A stretch of 64,000 bases of DNA from assembly GCA_019054805.1 (NCBI GenBank), contig JAHQIY010000022.1, positions 496,001 to 560,000 on the forward strand. The letters are read 5' to 3'. Source of the stretch: Brachionus manjavacas (taxonomy: Eukaryota; Rotifera; Eurotatoria; Ploima; Brachionidae). Made by a program: the position numbers and the translations under genes. Positions within the stretch are counted from its first letter, which is position 1. Every line of letters begins with the position of its first letter. This document shows positions 10,239 through 21,990 of the stretch, one piece after another. The notes beneath the pieces were generated by a model that was not told the DNA's origin, did not search any database, and was given only the letters and a program-made list of their open reading frames with translations.

Positions 10239-10702
10239 AATTGTGAATTTTGGTAAAAAAAACCAAAAACAAAATATTTAAAGTTCTGAAGGACCAAATA
10301 ATGTTCTGTAAATTGGAGCAGCTGATACATTCTTGGTACCACCAATATACTAATTCTGCAAAACACTGCAATAAATCTGCATTTGGGATTTTATATTATA
10401 TTAAAAGTCCAACTCAACTTTAAAGGGTAGTACAGAAGATGTTTCTATAATTTGCAGAACATGTTTTAGTCGGGACAGATTAAAGATCTGGCTTTTTTTA
10501 TATTTTTTTATTGTTTTTTGTACTAAAATTCATAATTTTTTAAATTTTGCAGATTTATTTCAGTGATTTAAAGAATCATTATATTAGTGGTACAAAGGAT
10601 CTATCAGTTGCTGCGATTTATAGAACATGATTTGGTCCTTCAGAACTTAAGCTTTGCCATTTTAAATATTTTGTTTTTGACTTTTGTACCAAAATTCACA
10701 AT
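10239..10702. mobile_element. Foldback / MITE-like element B (U1)
   Basis: About 460 bp with ends AATTGTGAATTTTGGTA and TACCAAAATTCACAAT. The inverted arms extend about 170 bp: CTGAAGGACCAAAT in the left arm mirrors ATTTGGTCCTTCAG in the right, and AATAAATCTGCA mirrors TGCAGATTTATT. An additional internal TTGTACTAAAATTCATAA looks like a third, nested terminus. The 69-codon open frame over the right arm is a by-product. Only about 60 bp separates it from element A. Confidence 0.65.
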
Positions 10703-11441
10703 GCCTAAAACTTGGATAGATCAAACTTTAAGAATACACAAAAAATTAAATATACAAACCGATCATTATTTTTTGCTTCCAATCCATGTCTATTAATTTG
10801 TAATCGTGTTCCAAATTTAAACGCATTGAATTATAAGAATCTCTTTACCTATTAGCTATATCAAAATGAAGGTTTATACTTTCAATTTTTGAAAAGAATT
10901 CAATTTGGCCTAAAAGATCATTTCTGGAAAAAGAAATAAAATTTTTAATAAAAATTGATTATTTCTAAATTTTTCAATTAACACCTTGTTTTTTTAATTA
11001 TAAAAAATTCTTTGACTAATGAATACTCATCAGGACCATCGTATCCATTTTCTAAATTAGATTTAAATAATTGTTAGTTTAAACCCTTTTTAAATTTGTT
11101 TTTAACATAGAAAATTTTTGTTTTAATATTAAAATTTTTCATTATTCTTTTCACAGTATAAATTGTTACAAAAACTTAAGAATTTCTGATTGCTTGAATT
11201 TTTTTAAATGCTTTGAAGAAGACTTGTTTTACTAAAAAACCATTTGCTGCGATGAATTGATTGTTTTTGATTATCAAAATTACATTTTATAAATTTAATT
11301 GTTTCAAAATCTAAAGTTTTATGAAATTATTGTTAATTTTATATTTTATTTTAAATTAAAGGGAAGGTGAGCATTTTCTCAAAACTCGTAAAAAAAAACA
11401 TTGAAGCACAGTAATTTGGTTTTAATTTTTTCTCAATTAGA
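10703..11441. other. Interval without a recognisable gene
   Basis: A+T-rich DNA between foldback element B and the lysine-rich segment at 11442. No frame of protein-like composition was found on either strand, and no RNA gene was seen. Confidence 0.5.
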
Positions 11442-11576
11442 GTCAAAATATTGAAGGGTTTTGAAAAGAAATTTAAGAAATCGAAAAAAGGTTTTGTATT
11501 TTCAACGTTCACTGTTTCATACATCGATAATAAATATTTGATTCAGCTTTTTAAACAAATTATAAAAAATATTTAA
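11442..11576 (+). CDS. Lysine-rich hypothetical segment (U1)
   Basis: After an acceptor-like TTTCTCAATTAG, a 44-codon frame reads VKILKGFEKKFKKSKKGF and then FSTFTVSYIDNKYLIQLFKQ to TAA. The basic patch followed by a more regular stretch looks protein-like, and it lies about 440 bp upstream of the BAF-like gene on the same strand. It has no ATG here. Unrecognised; it could be an exon or chance. Confidence 0.25.
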   Translation, partial: VKILKGFEKKFKKSKKGFVFSTFTVSYIDNKYLIQLFKQIIKNI

Positions 11577-11748
11577 AACAAAAAAAATAAAATGAATCTA
11601 TTATTAAAAATGAATAATTTCTGTGAAAAGATCAATTTCTTCCCCTACTCCATTAACATTTGAATAGTTTTCAGGAAAATAAATTAACTTAAAATTAAAT
11701 TTATCCAAAAATTATTAGTTCTGAATCAAACAGTGATTGTAAATTTAC

Positions 11749-11779
11749 ACCGTACCAGTGAAGCGTACAAGCGTACGGT
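11749..11779. other. Local G+C-richer inverted repeat
   Basis: ACCGTAC and GTACGGT enclose a 17-bp loop that itself contains GCGTACAAGC. It stands out from its A+T-rich surroundings, lies about 230 bp upstream of the BAF-like start codon, and recurs in U2 (about 20946-20976). It could be a protein-binding palindrome, but no function is shown. Confidence 0.3.
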
Positions 11780-12012
11780 TGCTAGCTTAAAAAACTATTT
11801 TAAGAAAAAATTTATATGATATAAAATAAATGAATTTATTCTTAAACTGTTAATAAGGTCTAATTTTAGAATTTAGGCACAATGAAAATTTAAGTTGTGA
11901 AATCTTTTGAAATTTTATTTAAATATAAGATGAATTCATTAATTCCGAAAAGGATAGGTGATTTATTTAAAATAAAAAGCCATTATTCTTTTTATTTTTG
12001 ATTATTTAAAAA

Positions 12013-12642
12013 ATGTTTAAGAAAAAACATTTGAGTAACAAAAATTTTTCCGAATTAGATATAATTTGTATTGCAGGAATAGGACCAGCATTTTCAAAAA
12101 TTCTAAAAATAAATGGATTTTTCAAAGTAAATTTGTTATAATTATCCTATTTGCTTGCGCATAGTTGTTTCGCCTACTAATATTAGAGTATTACTTTACC
12201 GCATAGTTCTTACTACCATTCTTTCTTAAAAAATATCAAAAAATAATTTTTCCAAAAATGTATTAAACCGTTGTTAACGTGGGTTTAAAGTCGATTTTAA
12301 ATAATACGTGAGAATTCATCATGTTAATAGCCAATGAAATATTGAAAATCTACTTTAAGCGCGCATTATAATCTGCTTAATACAAAAAAATGCGCATAAC
12401 AATACATTAATTTCGTTAAAGTTTTTTGTAATGTGTTATTTTTTTCATAATAGTTATCAGATATGATGGGTCAATTGTTAATTTTAAAGAAAAACAAAGA
12501 ATTTTTTATAGATTGGCTTTATATGCTTGGTATAAACATGCGCAACGCTAGGCGTTGTTTTAAATTCATGTTACAGTTGTCAAAAAAAATCCAGAAAAAT
12601 TTTTTAAAAAAAAATTTTCAAGCAACCATTTTGTTTTATTAA
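12013..12642 (+). CDS. BAF-like (barrier-to-autointegration factor) DNA-binding protein, U1
   Basis: Two exons: 12013-12126 (38 codons from ATG) and 12454-12642, joined in phase 0 across a 327-nt intron with GTAAAT donor and CATAATAG acceptor. The 100-aa product has a helix-hairpin-helix-like AGIGPAFSKILKINGF at about residues 21-36 and MGQLLILKKNKEFFIDWL at 43-60, followed by NMRNARRCFKFM. These align without gaps to the corresponding blocks of metazoan BAF (GIG-x4-K-x-L-x3-GF, then LGQFLVLKK-x3-LF-x2-WL and the later Cys-Phe). BAF is about 89 aa, binds double-stranded DNA non-specifically and bridges chromatin to LEM proteins at the nuclear envelope. No stop or frameshift interrupts it. The last 16 codons, beyond SKKI, exceed the family length because a terminator present in U2 reads CAG here. 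Confidence 0.75.
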
Positions 12643-12790
12643 ATTTCACAATAAAAAATTTGATAATTTGTTAGAAATTGGCATGTTGAAAAAGTAAGAA
12701 TAATCAACTTCTTGAAGGATTGCTTAGCTTAAAAATAATATTTTCTATAAAAAACGAGCAAGTTTTTCATATAAGATAATATATTCAAGA

Positions 12791-13397
12791 ATGAAAAGAA
12801 CAAATAGTAGCTCATCAAACATCACTACCACCAGCGTAATTTATTATTTATGAAAAAAAGCATAATGTAAATGTGTTTCTTTCAGGAAAAGTATCAGTGT
12901 CTTTATTGATATCCAAAATGGAAAACAGACTTTTCAGATCGACTTAAAGCTCACTATACAAGATTTCATCTTGCTAAAATTAGATAAAATCACATCTTAC
13001 TCACCAATAAGTTCAAATTTGCATTCTTCGACGGTTCAATCAGTGCGAATTTTAAAAATGAATGATCTTGAAAAAACAGACAATCGAAATTTGAATTCAA
13101 GACAATTTCAAGCAAATTCCTTATGAAATAATAGCATCAGTAATAGAAATCAAGTCTATATCGGCTGAATCAAAATATTCAAGTTTTGCAATGATAGTTT
13201 TTAAAAAAAAAATTGTAAAATTTTGTATTTTTTGAAAAAAAATTCGATTTTGAAGTTACAAAAGAAGAAACGGTAAAATCACAGATAATTTGTCAAAAAA
13301 ACGATAAATGGAGAAGCGATAAAAAGGGATTAATTAATTGAAACATATAAAAAAGCTACTATAAACCAGAACAATTCGATGAATTTAAAAGAAGCAA
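12791..13397 (+). pseudogene. C2H2 zinc-finger gene, damaged copy (U1)
   Basis: Exon 1 (12791-12835) encodes MKRTNSSSSNITTTS. A 50-nt GT-AG intron follows, and exon 2 opens at 12886 with EKYQCLY, then TGA in place of the second zinc-binding Cys, then YPKWKTDFSDRLKAHYTRFH. After the finger, 269 bp present in U2 is deleted between two CTTG tetramers (12970-12973), joining the finger to the C-terminal part out of frame (TAA follows). A separate frame further on (FDFEVTKEETVKSQIICQ, about 13244-13340) belongs to the protein's distal region. Confidence 0.65.
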
Positions 13398-13673
13398 ATT
13401 TTATTAGTATTTTTTTTATTTATCAAATTTTAAAAAATTTATTTTAAAATATTTATCTATTGATTTAAATTTAAATAAAATTTTTATTATATTCATTTTT
13501 TTTAAATCCTTTAACATTGTATTCCGAATTTTAATAGCAAATTAGGACATTTTTACAGTGAATTTAAATATGAAACAAAATAGGAAAGGCTTAAAATGTA
13601 TGAATTTATGTTTAATTAATAAAATTTTTTAAAATGGAAAATTAAATTTAATAATCTAATAAAAAGACTAAAT

Positions 13674-13913
13674 CTAAGAAATAAATTTTAAAAATGTGAT
13701 ATAATAATTTTTTGGTCTAAATTCAATGTGATTTTGGTCTTGACTAATTATTGAAAAATAATGACTCTGGTCAAAAAAGCCCCAAATGAAAAATTTTGAA
13801 GAAATGTTTTTGACTGAATATTTAATTTCAAAGCATACTTTTGATATATCTGAGCTTATTAAGTGAAAATAGCTTGCTAAATCTAAGGATAAATTATAAG
13901 TTCTCATTTTCAA
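13674..13913 (-). pseudogene. 'MRTY' family open segment (U2)
   Basis: Near-identical to 4488-4721, with two extra codons (ISQDQNH instead of ISQNH). The C/D-unit copies also carry the GGTCTTG bases here, so U1 probably lost them. Confidence 0.4.
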
Positions 13914-16602
13914 TCAAATATACATAGATATTTTATATGACGAACTAAATGCCCATATGAAAATGAAGTCATTTTTGAACTTAATCTTTTACTAGAGATA
14001 AATTTAATCAATTAATTTTTTATTAAATTTAAAAATTTTTAACAAGTAAAATTGTTAAGTTTTTTTTGTAAGTTATATTAAAATTTTACATATAGATAAA
14101 ATTTTATTTTTGGAATTTCTATTCTTATGATATTTGCCATTAGATAAATTTTTTGAATAATGAAAAAAGCATTATTAGAAACCTTTTTTTAAATTTTCTG
14201 ATTCCATAGGCATTGCATTTGTCTATAATTTTAATATAAAATAAAGTTATTAATTATCTTAGTTTATCAATATTATCGAATATTCCGCAAACTTTCGTTT
14301 AGATTTTTATTTGTTTATATTTAAATTAATCTATAGAAAAATTTTATCAATTTTTGACGATCAGTTTTTTAATTATAATAATTTTTCCATGGTTAACATT
14401 TTACTTTCTAAATTTATATTAAAAAAAAGGAATCTTTTTCGTTTTTAAACATTCTTAAATTTTTCAATCTATAATAACCTAAAATTAAATTTCTTAATCA
14501 AAAATTAATTGTATTTTTTTAATTAGATCTTTGAAAATAATTTTTGTTCGAAAATAGTTTTATTTTAAATTGCTTTTACTCGGTATTATTAACTCTTTGT
14601 CCTTTTTCAGCTTGTGCCACTCAAACGATTCCGTAACACGTAACACAGATGGAGTAAAGCATCTTCTTTATCTCAATTTAAAACAAAACTGTTTAACCAT
14701 CCAATGAGACCGAACGATATGTCTTAAATAGGCTGTATACATTTTATAAAAAACATGTAATCAACAACAAAAATCAAATTTTTAAAATATTAAAAAAAAT
14801 AATTTTTTATTTTATCGACATGTAATTCAGGACATGATAAAAAATTAATTTTTTATATGTGCTGTCTGCATTAGAGAAATATTAAAAATATTGGTTGATA
14901 TTTATTTACTTATTGAATTTAATTAACCTCCTTTAAGGATTATTAAAAAATAAAAATAAAATTTTTTTGCGTTTTTGTGTTTTTTTAAAAATGAAAAATA
15001 ATTATAATATTGATATAATATTAATTGTATATAACGTTGAATATTTTAAGTTGATTTAATTCAATGGGATTTATTTTATGCTGTTAATGCGAAATTGATC
15101 ATTTCACATAGAATAAAAAAATGGTATCAAATTTTTTTTTTTTTTTTATTTTACTGATTCAAAAAAAAATATTGACTTATATTTATTTTTTACACAATTG
15201 GTTGAATTTTTTTAAGTGATAAAAAAAATATTGAATATTATTATTATTATTATTTTTTTTTGTATCTTAAAAAATAACGCCACTTGAGTGATTAAGAATA
15301 AAAAAAAGAGTTATGATAAAATAAAATTGTCGAAAAAATTTATTAATCAAGATGTTAAATTTGATATCATTTTTTATTTTTATTTAGAAGCAGAAAATTG
15401 TTTTTAGAACATCAAAAAATTTAAGTCTAATTTTTTATTTAAAACGATTTTATCAAAAATTTTTTCTATTTAAAAAATACTTTTGTTTTTGTTCGAAAGA
15501 TAAATTTATCTTATAATAGCTTTTAAACTTATAATGCTAGACGCCTTTTTCTTTCAGTTTGGTCCGACCAAAAAATAATGGCTTAATAAAGGCTTTATCT
15601 AAATCTAGCAAATGCTTGAGTTTCCATTCTTTTAATATAACTCCTATCTGATTCACTTTCCAAATCAATCATTTTAGAATATGTTGAAAAAATTATGTTA
15701 TTTTTCGAAATAATTCTTTAATCAAAAAAGTTTTTTTAATTAAAAAATTTATTTTAAATCCATAAAGTACCCATCAAATCTTCTTTTTCTTTTAATTGAT
15801 TAATCCTTAACTAAGTCTCTGAATACGTCTGTTTAGTGGCTTAAAAATCAGGCAGATAGTTAAAGATGAGAGCATGATGATGAAAATTCATTCCAATTAA
15901 ATTGAAAAATTTTACATCCAATAGCTTTTAATTTATTATTATTTATTTATTAAGTAAATACCCCGAGGGTGATGTAAAAAAAATTTAAAAAAAATATATT
16001 TTTGTCTTTCTAAATAAATTTAAATAATTAAATTTCACTAAATTTAATTTATTTCAAAATAACGCTAGACTCGGCGATGATAAAATTAAAAATAAAGAAA
16101 CAATTATGTTTTTAGAATTTTAAAGTTAAGTTTTTTCCTCAAATCAAGAGGCATAGTTGATAGATAAAAATAAAAAATGGATAGTTTATATTACATAGTT
16201 TTTTCATTTTTAAAAAGTAAACAAAAAAAAAATAACAATATTAAAAATTATAAATTTAAAGAATAAAATAGAATTTTTTAATAATTGTGTATAAAAATTG
16301 ATTTAAAAATTGAATTAAAAATTATTATTATTTATTTGATTTATCTGTGTCGAGCTAAAGGGAATTGTGAATTTTGGTACAGAAATCAAAAAGGGTCTTG
16401 CCTGTTATGTGACCAGTGACTTTATGTTGATTTGTTTACCAGGTATTTTTCTGACTGTTCATATATTCACATGTGACCAGGCGATATTATTATTAAAATA
16501 ATGAATTTTTTTAAAAAAAATTTTATTATTTAAGTGACCAGTTATTAAATTTATATGACCAGTTTTTTTAATTACGTGACCAATTTGTATATTATTTTAA
16601 AA

Positions 16603-18301
16603 TTATAAAAATTCAATAAAAAAGTATTTATGCATTTTTGCGATGTGTTGCTTTACACCACGCTCATTTTTGCAGACTGTGTCGCTTCAGAAGCAATTGT
16701 AGCTTTTTTTATTAAATACTTAGACTTTTTTTGGCTTAATTTTTTCCCTTTTTTGTTTATCGTTAACATTTTTATGATTATTTGAATCAGAACTGTTGAT
16801 TTTATCCTCATGAATTATATTTCGATTATCAACTTCTTCAAAAAAGCCCAATATGAATTCTAATATTAATATTTAAAATTTTTTTTAAATCTAGTCAATA
16901 CAAGTCTACAAATTAAAGAAAAAATAGTTAATTTCTCATCAAATTTATGGAAAAAATAATCGAATAAAGTATATATTTTAATTTTAGTTTTTCCATTTAA
17001 AGGTAAATTAAAAGATAAAATATAGATTTCATTCCATTTTCTAATGTTAAATTCAAATTTAATTCAAAAAATATATTATTGATCAAAATATCACTTCTTA
17101 TCCCAATTAAAAAATAAAACATTTTAAAATTATTTTAATATATAATATTTATTAAAAAAAAAAATTAATGCTTTTGTCTAAGTTTATGCATTATTAAACT
17201 TTGTAAACATAAAAATTTTTGGCAACATTTTTTACAAAATATATTTGAGTTTTCGAAAGATTAATTATCTTTCCTATGATTTATTAAATAGTGCGCTTTC
17301 AACTCATTCATAGCCTCATCTTTTGATCTATTTTTTTTGTACTGATTACTTCTTGATGACGGATGCTGATGTCTTTTTAATTCATCAACTAAGTTTTTTC
17401 TGGTTTCACATGTTAATTCAGTTAATCTAAATCGGATAGTCGCTGTACAGTCTTTGCATTATTCTTTACACCAATTATTATCAATTTTTTCTTCTAAATC
17501 ATCCAAATTCGATAATACAATGCTCAACTCTTGCGTGGCATTTATTTCGCAATTTTGATTTGTTTGCAAAGAACGTAGATTTTTTTAGCATTTTTGTTTT
17601 TCTAATTATATTTGGAAGCTTTGGTTCTATTACTTTTTTTTCTATCGTTGTACTAACTAATTTATTATTTATTATATTCTGTAATGAATCTCTGTACTAA
17701 ACCAATTTTGAAATACGCAAATCTGAAACTATTACACTGCGAAGTTTGCGTCATTATTAAAAAAGTTGTAATAATTTGTGATATTTTTTACTTTTGTAAA
17801 AGATAAGTTAGCTTCAAAATTGGTAAAATTGACAACAAAGGAAAGAGTTTGGATTAGTTTAAGTTTTTTAATATTTTGTCGATAAATATTTGAAATTAGT
17901 TGATTTTTGTTAATTTCATCAGCAATATCTTGAGAGCAAGTTAATTTTTTAACCAGAGATTTTTGATTTATAAAATTAGAAACAGCGGTATCAGCCCAAA
18001 TAGTGTATTTTTTGTTTCAATTTTTTTGAAAAAATCTAAATTTCTTAAAAATCTACTAAAATTATTAGAAAAAAAATTATAGAAAACAAGCAAAAATTAC
18101 TTAAAGTTTTTAAACTACTTCTGCTCCAGTTTCGCTGTTCTGCAAACAAGAAATCAAATCAATATTCATGCACTCAACAGTATCATTTTTTTTGAAATAA
18201 ATCCCAAAACCAAATAAAGTTCTTGATACTTGGTTTCTGTATTCAATACTAGGCTGCCATGGACTAAGAACTTTAATTAATAAATATAAATAAAAGCGGA
18301 T
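16603..18301 (-). pseudogene. Minus-strand zinc-finger gene relic, U2 copy
   Basis: The four segments of U1 recur at 16603-16859, 17165-17696, 17732-18016 and 18110-18301. The two TAA codons in the multi-finger segment and the TGA/Ser changes in the last finger are the same. This copy has two fewer T in the run at 17580-17586 (seven against nine in U1), which shifts the frame upstream of the fingers, so it is more damaged than U1. Confidence 0.55.
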
Positions 18302-18870
18302 TCAAAGCTTTTTTCTCATTTCAAATTATTAGAGATTATGAGTTACATAATTTCAGTTAATTTAATTTATATAAATAAATAAAAATAATTACTAAAACCG
18401 ATTGCGGCTTGCATCAATAGAAAAAAAACGAGTCATTCGAGAATAAATGGAAGGATAAACCCGTTATTTGCATTATTTTGGATCTAAAAAATAGTGGTTT
18501 TGTGAATTTCGAATAAATTCGAACAAAAATTTTTCAATTTTTAAATTAAGAATAAACTTAATAAAAGATATTAGAAAAAATACTTTAACATACCGTAAAC
18601 TCATGCATACTACTCTAAGAGTAAAAGAATTTTGACTTTTGCTGCAATTGAAAACAAGAAAAATTCTTTTAAAATAAAAAAGTTGCACTTTCTTTCAACA
18701 ATCTCAATTCTTGAATTTTTTATTTTATTTAATTTTAAATCTAAAAAATGACGAATTTTGTTCAATTTGTATTCGATATTAATAAAACCAGTTATTATTG
18801 CAGGTATTATGTTTATCTTGAAATTGATACTTAAATTCGAAGCAAGTCTCAAAATTCTTAGTCAAGATAG

Positions 18871-19370
18871 AGTGGTGATTTGTAAATAGTATTTTATAAA
18901 ATTTCGGGTTAATTAAAGTGATTTAACTTATCATTAATGAAATTCTAAAAACGTAAATTCACGTAAAATATTGTAAATTCTTAAAAGCCAAATACAAATA
19001 ATTTACCTAAATAATCGATATTTAAGGTTATTCAATTAAAAGGAAAGAAAATTGCCAACATTTTTTAAAAAAATCAATACATTTTCTGCAAAGTTAATAA
19101 TTCTGAAAGGATTTTGTAAAATTTGGTAAAAACTGAGAAAAAGAAAAGAAAAAAAATTTGAATGAACTTTTAAAAGAATGATTTTTTTTAAATTTACTTT
19201 CTTACTGGATTAACTTTAAATATCGATTATTATGGCAGATTTTTGGTTTTTGACTTTTAAGAATTTCAGACATTTCACGTGAATTAAAGAAATTACAATT
19301 TAATTAAAATTTAGTTAAATCACGTGAATTAACATGAAATATTACGATATCCTCGTATTAAATCACCACT
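18871..19370. mobile_element. Foldback / MITE-like element A (U2)
   Basis: Duplicate of the U1 element, carried by the unit duplication rather than by transposition. One difference lies inside the right terminus (TATTAAATCACCACT against TATCAAATCACCACT). Confidence 0.6.
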
Positions 19371-19433
19371 GCATATTACAATTTTATTTGAAAAAAAATT
19401 ACCTAGCTAGAATAAAATTTGACATAACTGAGG

Positions 19434-19896
19434 AATTGTGAATTTTGGTAAAAAAAACCAAAAACAAAATATTTAAAGTTCTGAAGGACCAAATAATGTT
19501 CTGTAAATTGGAGCAGCTGATACATTCTTTGTACCACCAATATACTAATTCTGCAAAACACTGCAATAAATCTGCATTTGGGATTTTATATTATATTAAA
19601 AGTCCAACTCAACTTTAAAGGGTAGTACAGAAGATGTTTCTATAATTTGCAGAACATGTTTTAGTCGGGACAGATTAAAGATCTGGCTTTTTTTATATTT
19701 TTTATTGTTTTTTGTACTAAAATTCATAATTTTTTAAATTTTGCAGATTTATTTCAGTGATTTAAAGAATCATTATATTAGTGGTACAAAGGATCTATCA
19801 GTTGCTGCGATTTATAGAACATGATTTGGTCCTTCAGAACTTAAGCTTTGCCATTTTAAATATTTTGTTTTTGACTTTTGTACCAAAATTCACAAT
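19434..19896. mobile_element. Foldback / MITE-like element B (U2)
   Basis: Duplicate of 10239-10702, with slightly different homopolymer lengths and TTTGTACCACC in place of TTGGTACCACC in the left arm. Confidence 0.65.
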
Positions 19897-20594
19897 GCCT
19901 AAAACTTGGATAGATCAAACTTTAAGAATACACAAAAAATTAAATATACAAACCGATCATTATTTTTTGCTTCCAATCCATGTCTATTAATTTGTAATCG
20001 TGTTCCAAATTTAAACGCATTGAATTATAAGAATCTCTTTGCCTATTAGCTATATCAAAATGAAGGTTTATACTTTCAATTTTTGAAAAGAATTCAATTT
20101 GGCCTAAAAGATCATTTCTGGAAAAAGAAATAAAATTTTTAATAAAAATTGATTATTTCTAAATTTTTCAATTAACACCTTGTTTTTTTTAATTATAAAA
20201 ATTCTTTGACTAATGAATACTCATCAGGACCATCGTATCCATTTTCTAAATTAGATTTAAATAATTGTTAGTTTAAACCCTTTTTAAATTTGTTTTTAAC
20301 ATAGAAAATTTTTGTTTTAATATTAAAATTTTTCATTATTCTTTTCACAGTATAAATTGTTACAAAAACTTAAGAATTTCTGATTGCTTGAATTTTTTTA
20401 AATGCTTTGAAGAAGACTTGTTTTACTAAAAAACCATTTGCTGCGATGAATTGATTGTTTTTGATTATCAAAATTACATTTTATAAATTTAATTGTTTCA
20501 AAATCTAAAGTTTTATGAAATTATTGTTAATTTTATATTTTATTTTAAATTAAAGGGAAGGTGAGCATTTTCTCAAAACTCGTAAAAAAAAACA

Positions 20595-20792
20595 TTGAAG
20601 CACAGTAATTTGGTTTTAATTTTTTTCTCAATTAGAGTCAAAATATTGAAGGGTTTTGAAAAGAAATTTAAGAAATCGAAAAAAGGTTTTGTATTTTCAA
20701 CGTTCACTGTTTCATACATCGATAATAAATATTTGATTCAGCTTTTTAAACAAATTATAAAAAAAATATTTAAAACAAAAAAAATAAAATGA
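20595..20792 (+). CDS. Lysine-rich hypothetical segment (U2)
   Basis: Same segment as 11442-11576. One extra T upstream brings an ATG into frame, giving 65 codons, and extra A residues near the end change the C-terminus to KKIFKTKKIK. Homopolymer slippage in both places makes the coding status doubtful. Confidence 0.25.
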   Translation: MKHSNLVLIFFSIRVKILKGFEKKFKKSKKGFVFSTFTVSYIDNKYLIQLFKQIIKKIFKTKKIK

Positions 20793-21211
20793 ATCTATTA
20801 TTAAAAATGAATAATTTCTGTGAAAAGATCAATTTCTTCCCCTACTCCATTAACATTTGAATAGTTTTCAGGAAAATAAATTAACTTAAAATTAAATTTA
20901 TCCAAAAATTATTAGTTCTGAATCAAACAGTGATTGTAAATTTACACCGTACCAGTGAAGCGTACAAGCGTACGGTTGCTAGCTTAAAAAAAACTATTTT
21001 AAGAAAAAATTTATATGATATAAAATAAATGAATTTATTCTTAAACTGTTAATAAGGTCTAATTTTAGAATTTAGGCACAATGAAAATTTAAGTTGTGAA
21101 ATCTTTTGAAATTTTATTTAAATATAAGATGAATTCATTAATTCCGAAAAGGATAGGTGATTTATTTAAAATAAAAAGCCATTATTCTTTTTATTTTTGA
21201 TTATTTAAAAA

Positions 21212-21794
21212 ATGTTTAAGAAAAAACATTTGAGTAACAAAAATTTTTCCGAATTAGATATAATTTGTATTGCAGGAATAGGACCAGCATATTCAAAAAT
21301 TCTAAAAATAAATGGATTTTTCAAAGTAAATTTGTTATAATTATCCTATCTGCTTGCGCATAGTTGTTTCGCCTACTAATATTAGAGTATTACTTTACCG
21401 CATAGTTCTTACTACCATTCTTTCTTAAAAAAATATCAAAAAATAATTTTTCCAAAAATGTATTAAACCGTTGTTAACGTGGGTTTAAAGTCGATTTTAA
21501 ATAATACGTGAGAATTCATCATGTTAATAGCCAATGAAATATTGAAAATCTACTTTAAGCGCGCATTATAATCTGCTTAATACAAAAAAATGCGCATAAC
21601 AATACATTAATTTCGTTAAAGTTTTTTGTAATGTGTTATTTTTTTCATAATAGTTATCAGATATGATGGGTCAATTGTTAATTTTAAAGAAAAACAAAGA
21701 ATTTTTTATAGATTGGCTTTATATGCTTGGTATAAACATGCGCAACGCTAGGCGTTGTTTTAAATTCATGTTACAGTTGTCAAAAAAAATCTAG
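21212..21794 (+). CDS. BAF-like DNA-binding protein, U2
   Basis: Exons 21212-21325 and 21654-21794 give 84 aa, ending at TAG right after LQLSKKI, close to the normal BAF length. Relative to U1 there are two coding changes: Tyr for Phe in GPAYSKIL (Tyr is the more usual BAF residue here) and TAG for CAG at the end. The splice sites are intact. The start of the C2H2 gene follows about 200 bp downstream on the same strand. Expression cannot be judged. Of the two copies this looks the more like a complete BAF. Confidence 0.75.
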
Positions 21795-21990
21795 AAAAAT
21801 TTTTTAAAAAAAAATTTTCAAGCAACCATTTTGTTTTATTAAATTTCACAATAAAAAATTTGATAATTTGTTAGAAATTGGCATGTTGAAAAAGTAAGAA
21901 TAATCAACTTCTTGAAGGATTGCTTAGCTTAAAAATAATATTTTCTATAAAAAACGAGAAAGTTTTTCATAAAAGATAATATATTCAAGA

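Larger units (their letters stand above)
4340..13525. repeat. U unit copy 1 (~9.2 kb tandem duplication)
   Basis: The sequence from GAATTTTAATAGCAAAT at 4340 restarts at 13526 and stays collinear and nearly identical for about 9.2 kb, giving a head-to-tail duplication. The join at 13526 reads ATTCCGA then ATTTTAATAG, while U2 continues past the same ATTCCGA into AACCAAG at 22995. U1 lacks 269 bp within the zinc-finger gene; other differences are mostly single bases and homopolymer lengths. This implies a recent duplication. Confidence 0.93.

Noticed and set aside
10587..10796. 69-codon frame MVQRIYQLLRFIEHD... (and its U2 copy)
   Set aside because: It lies in the right arm of foldback element B and runs out of it. 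The inverted repeat explains the sequence.
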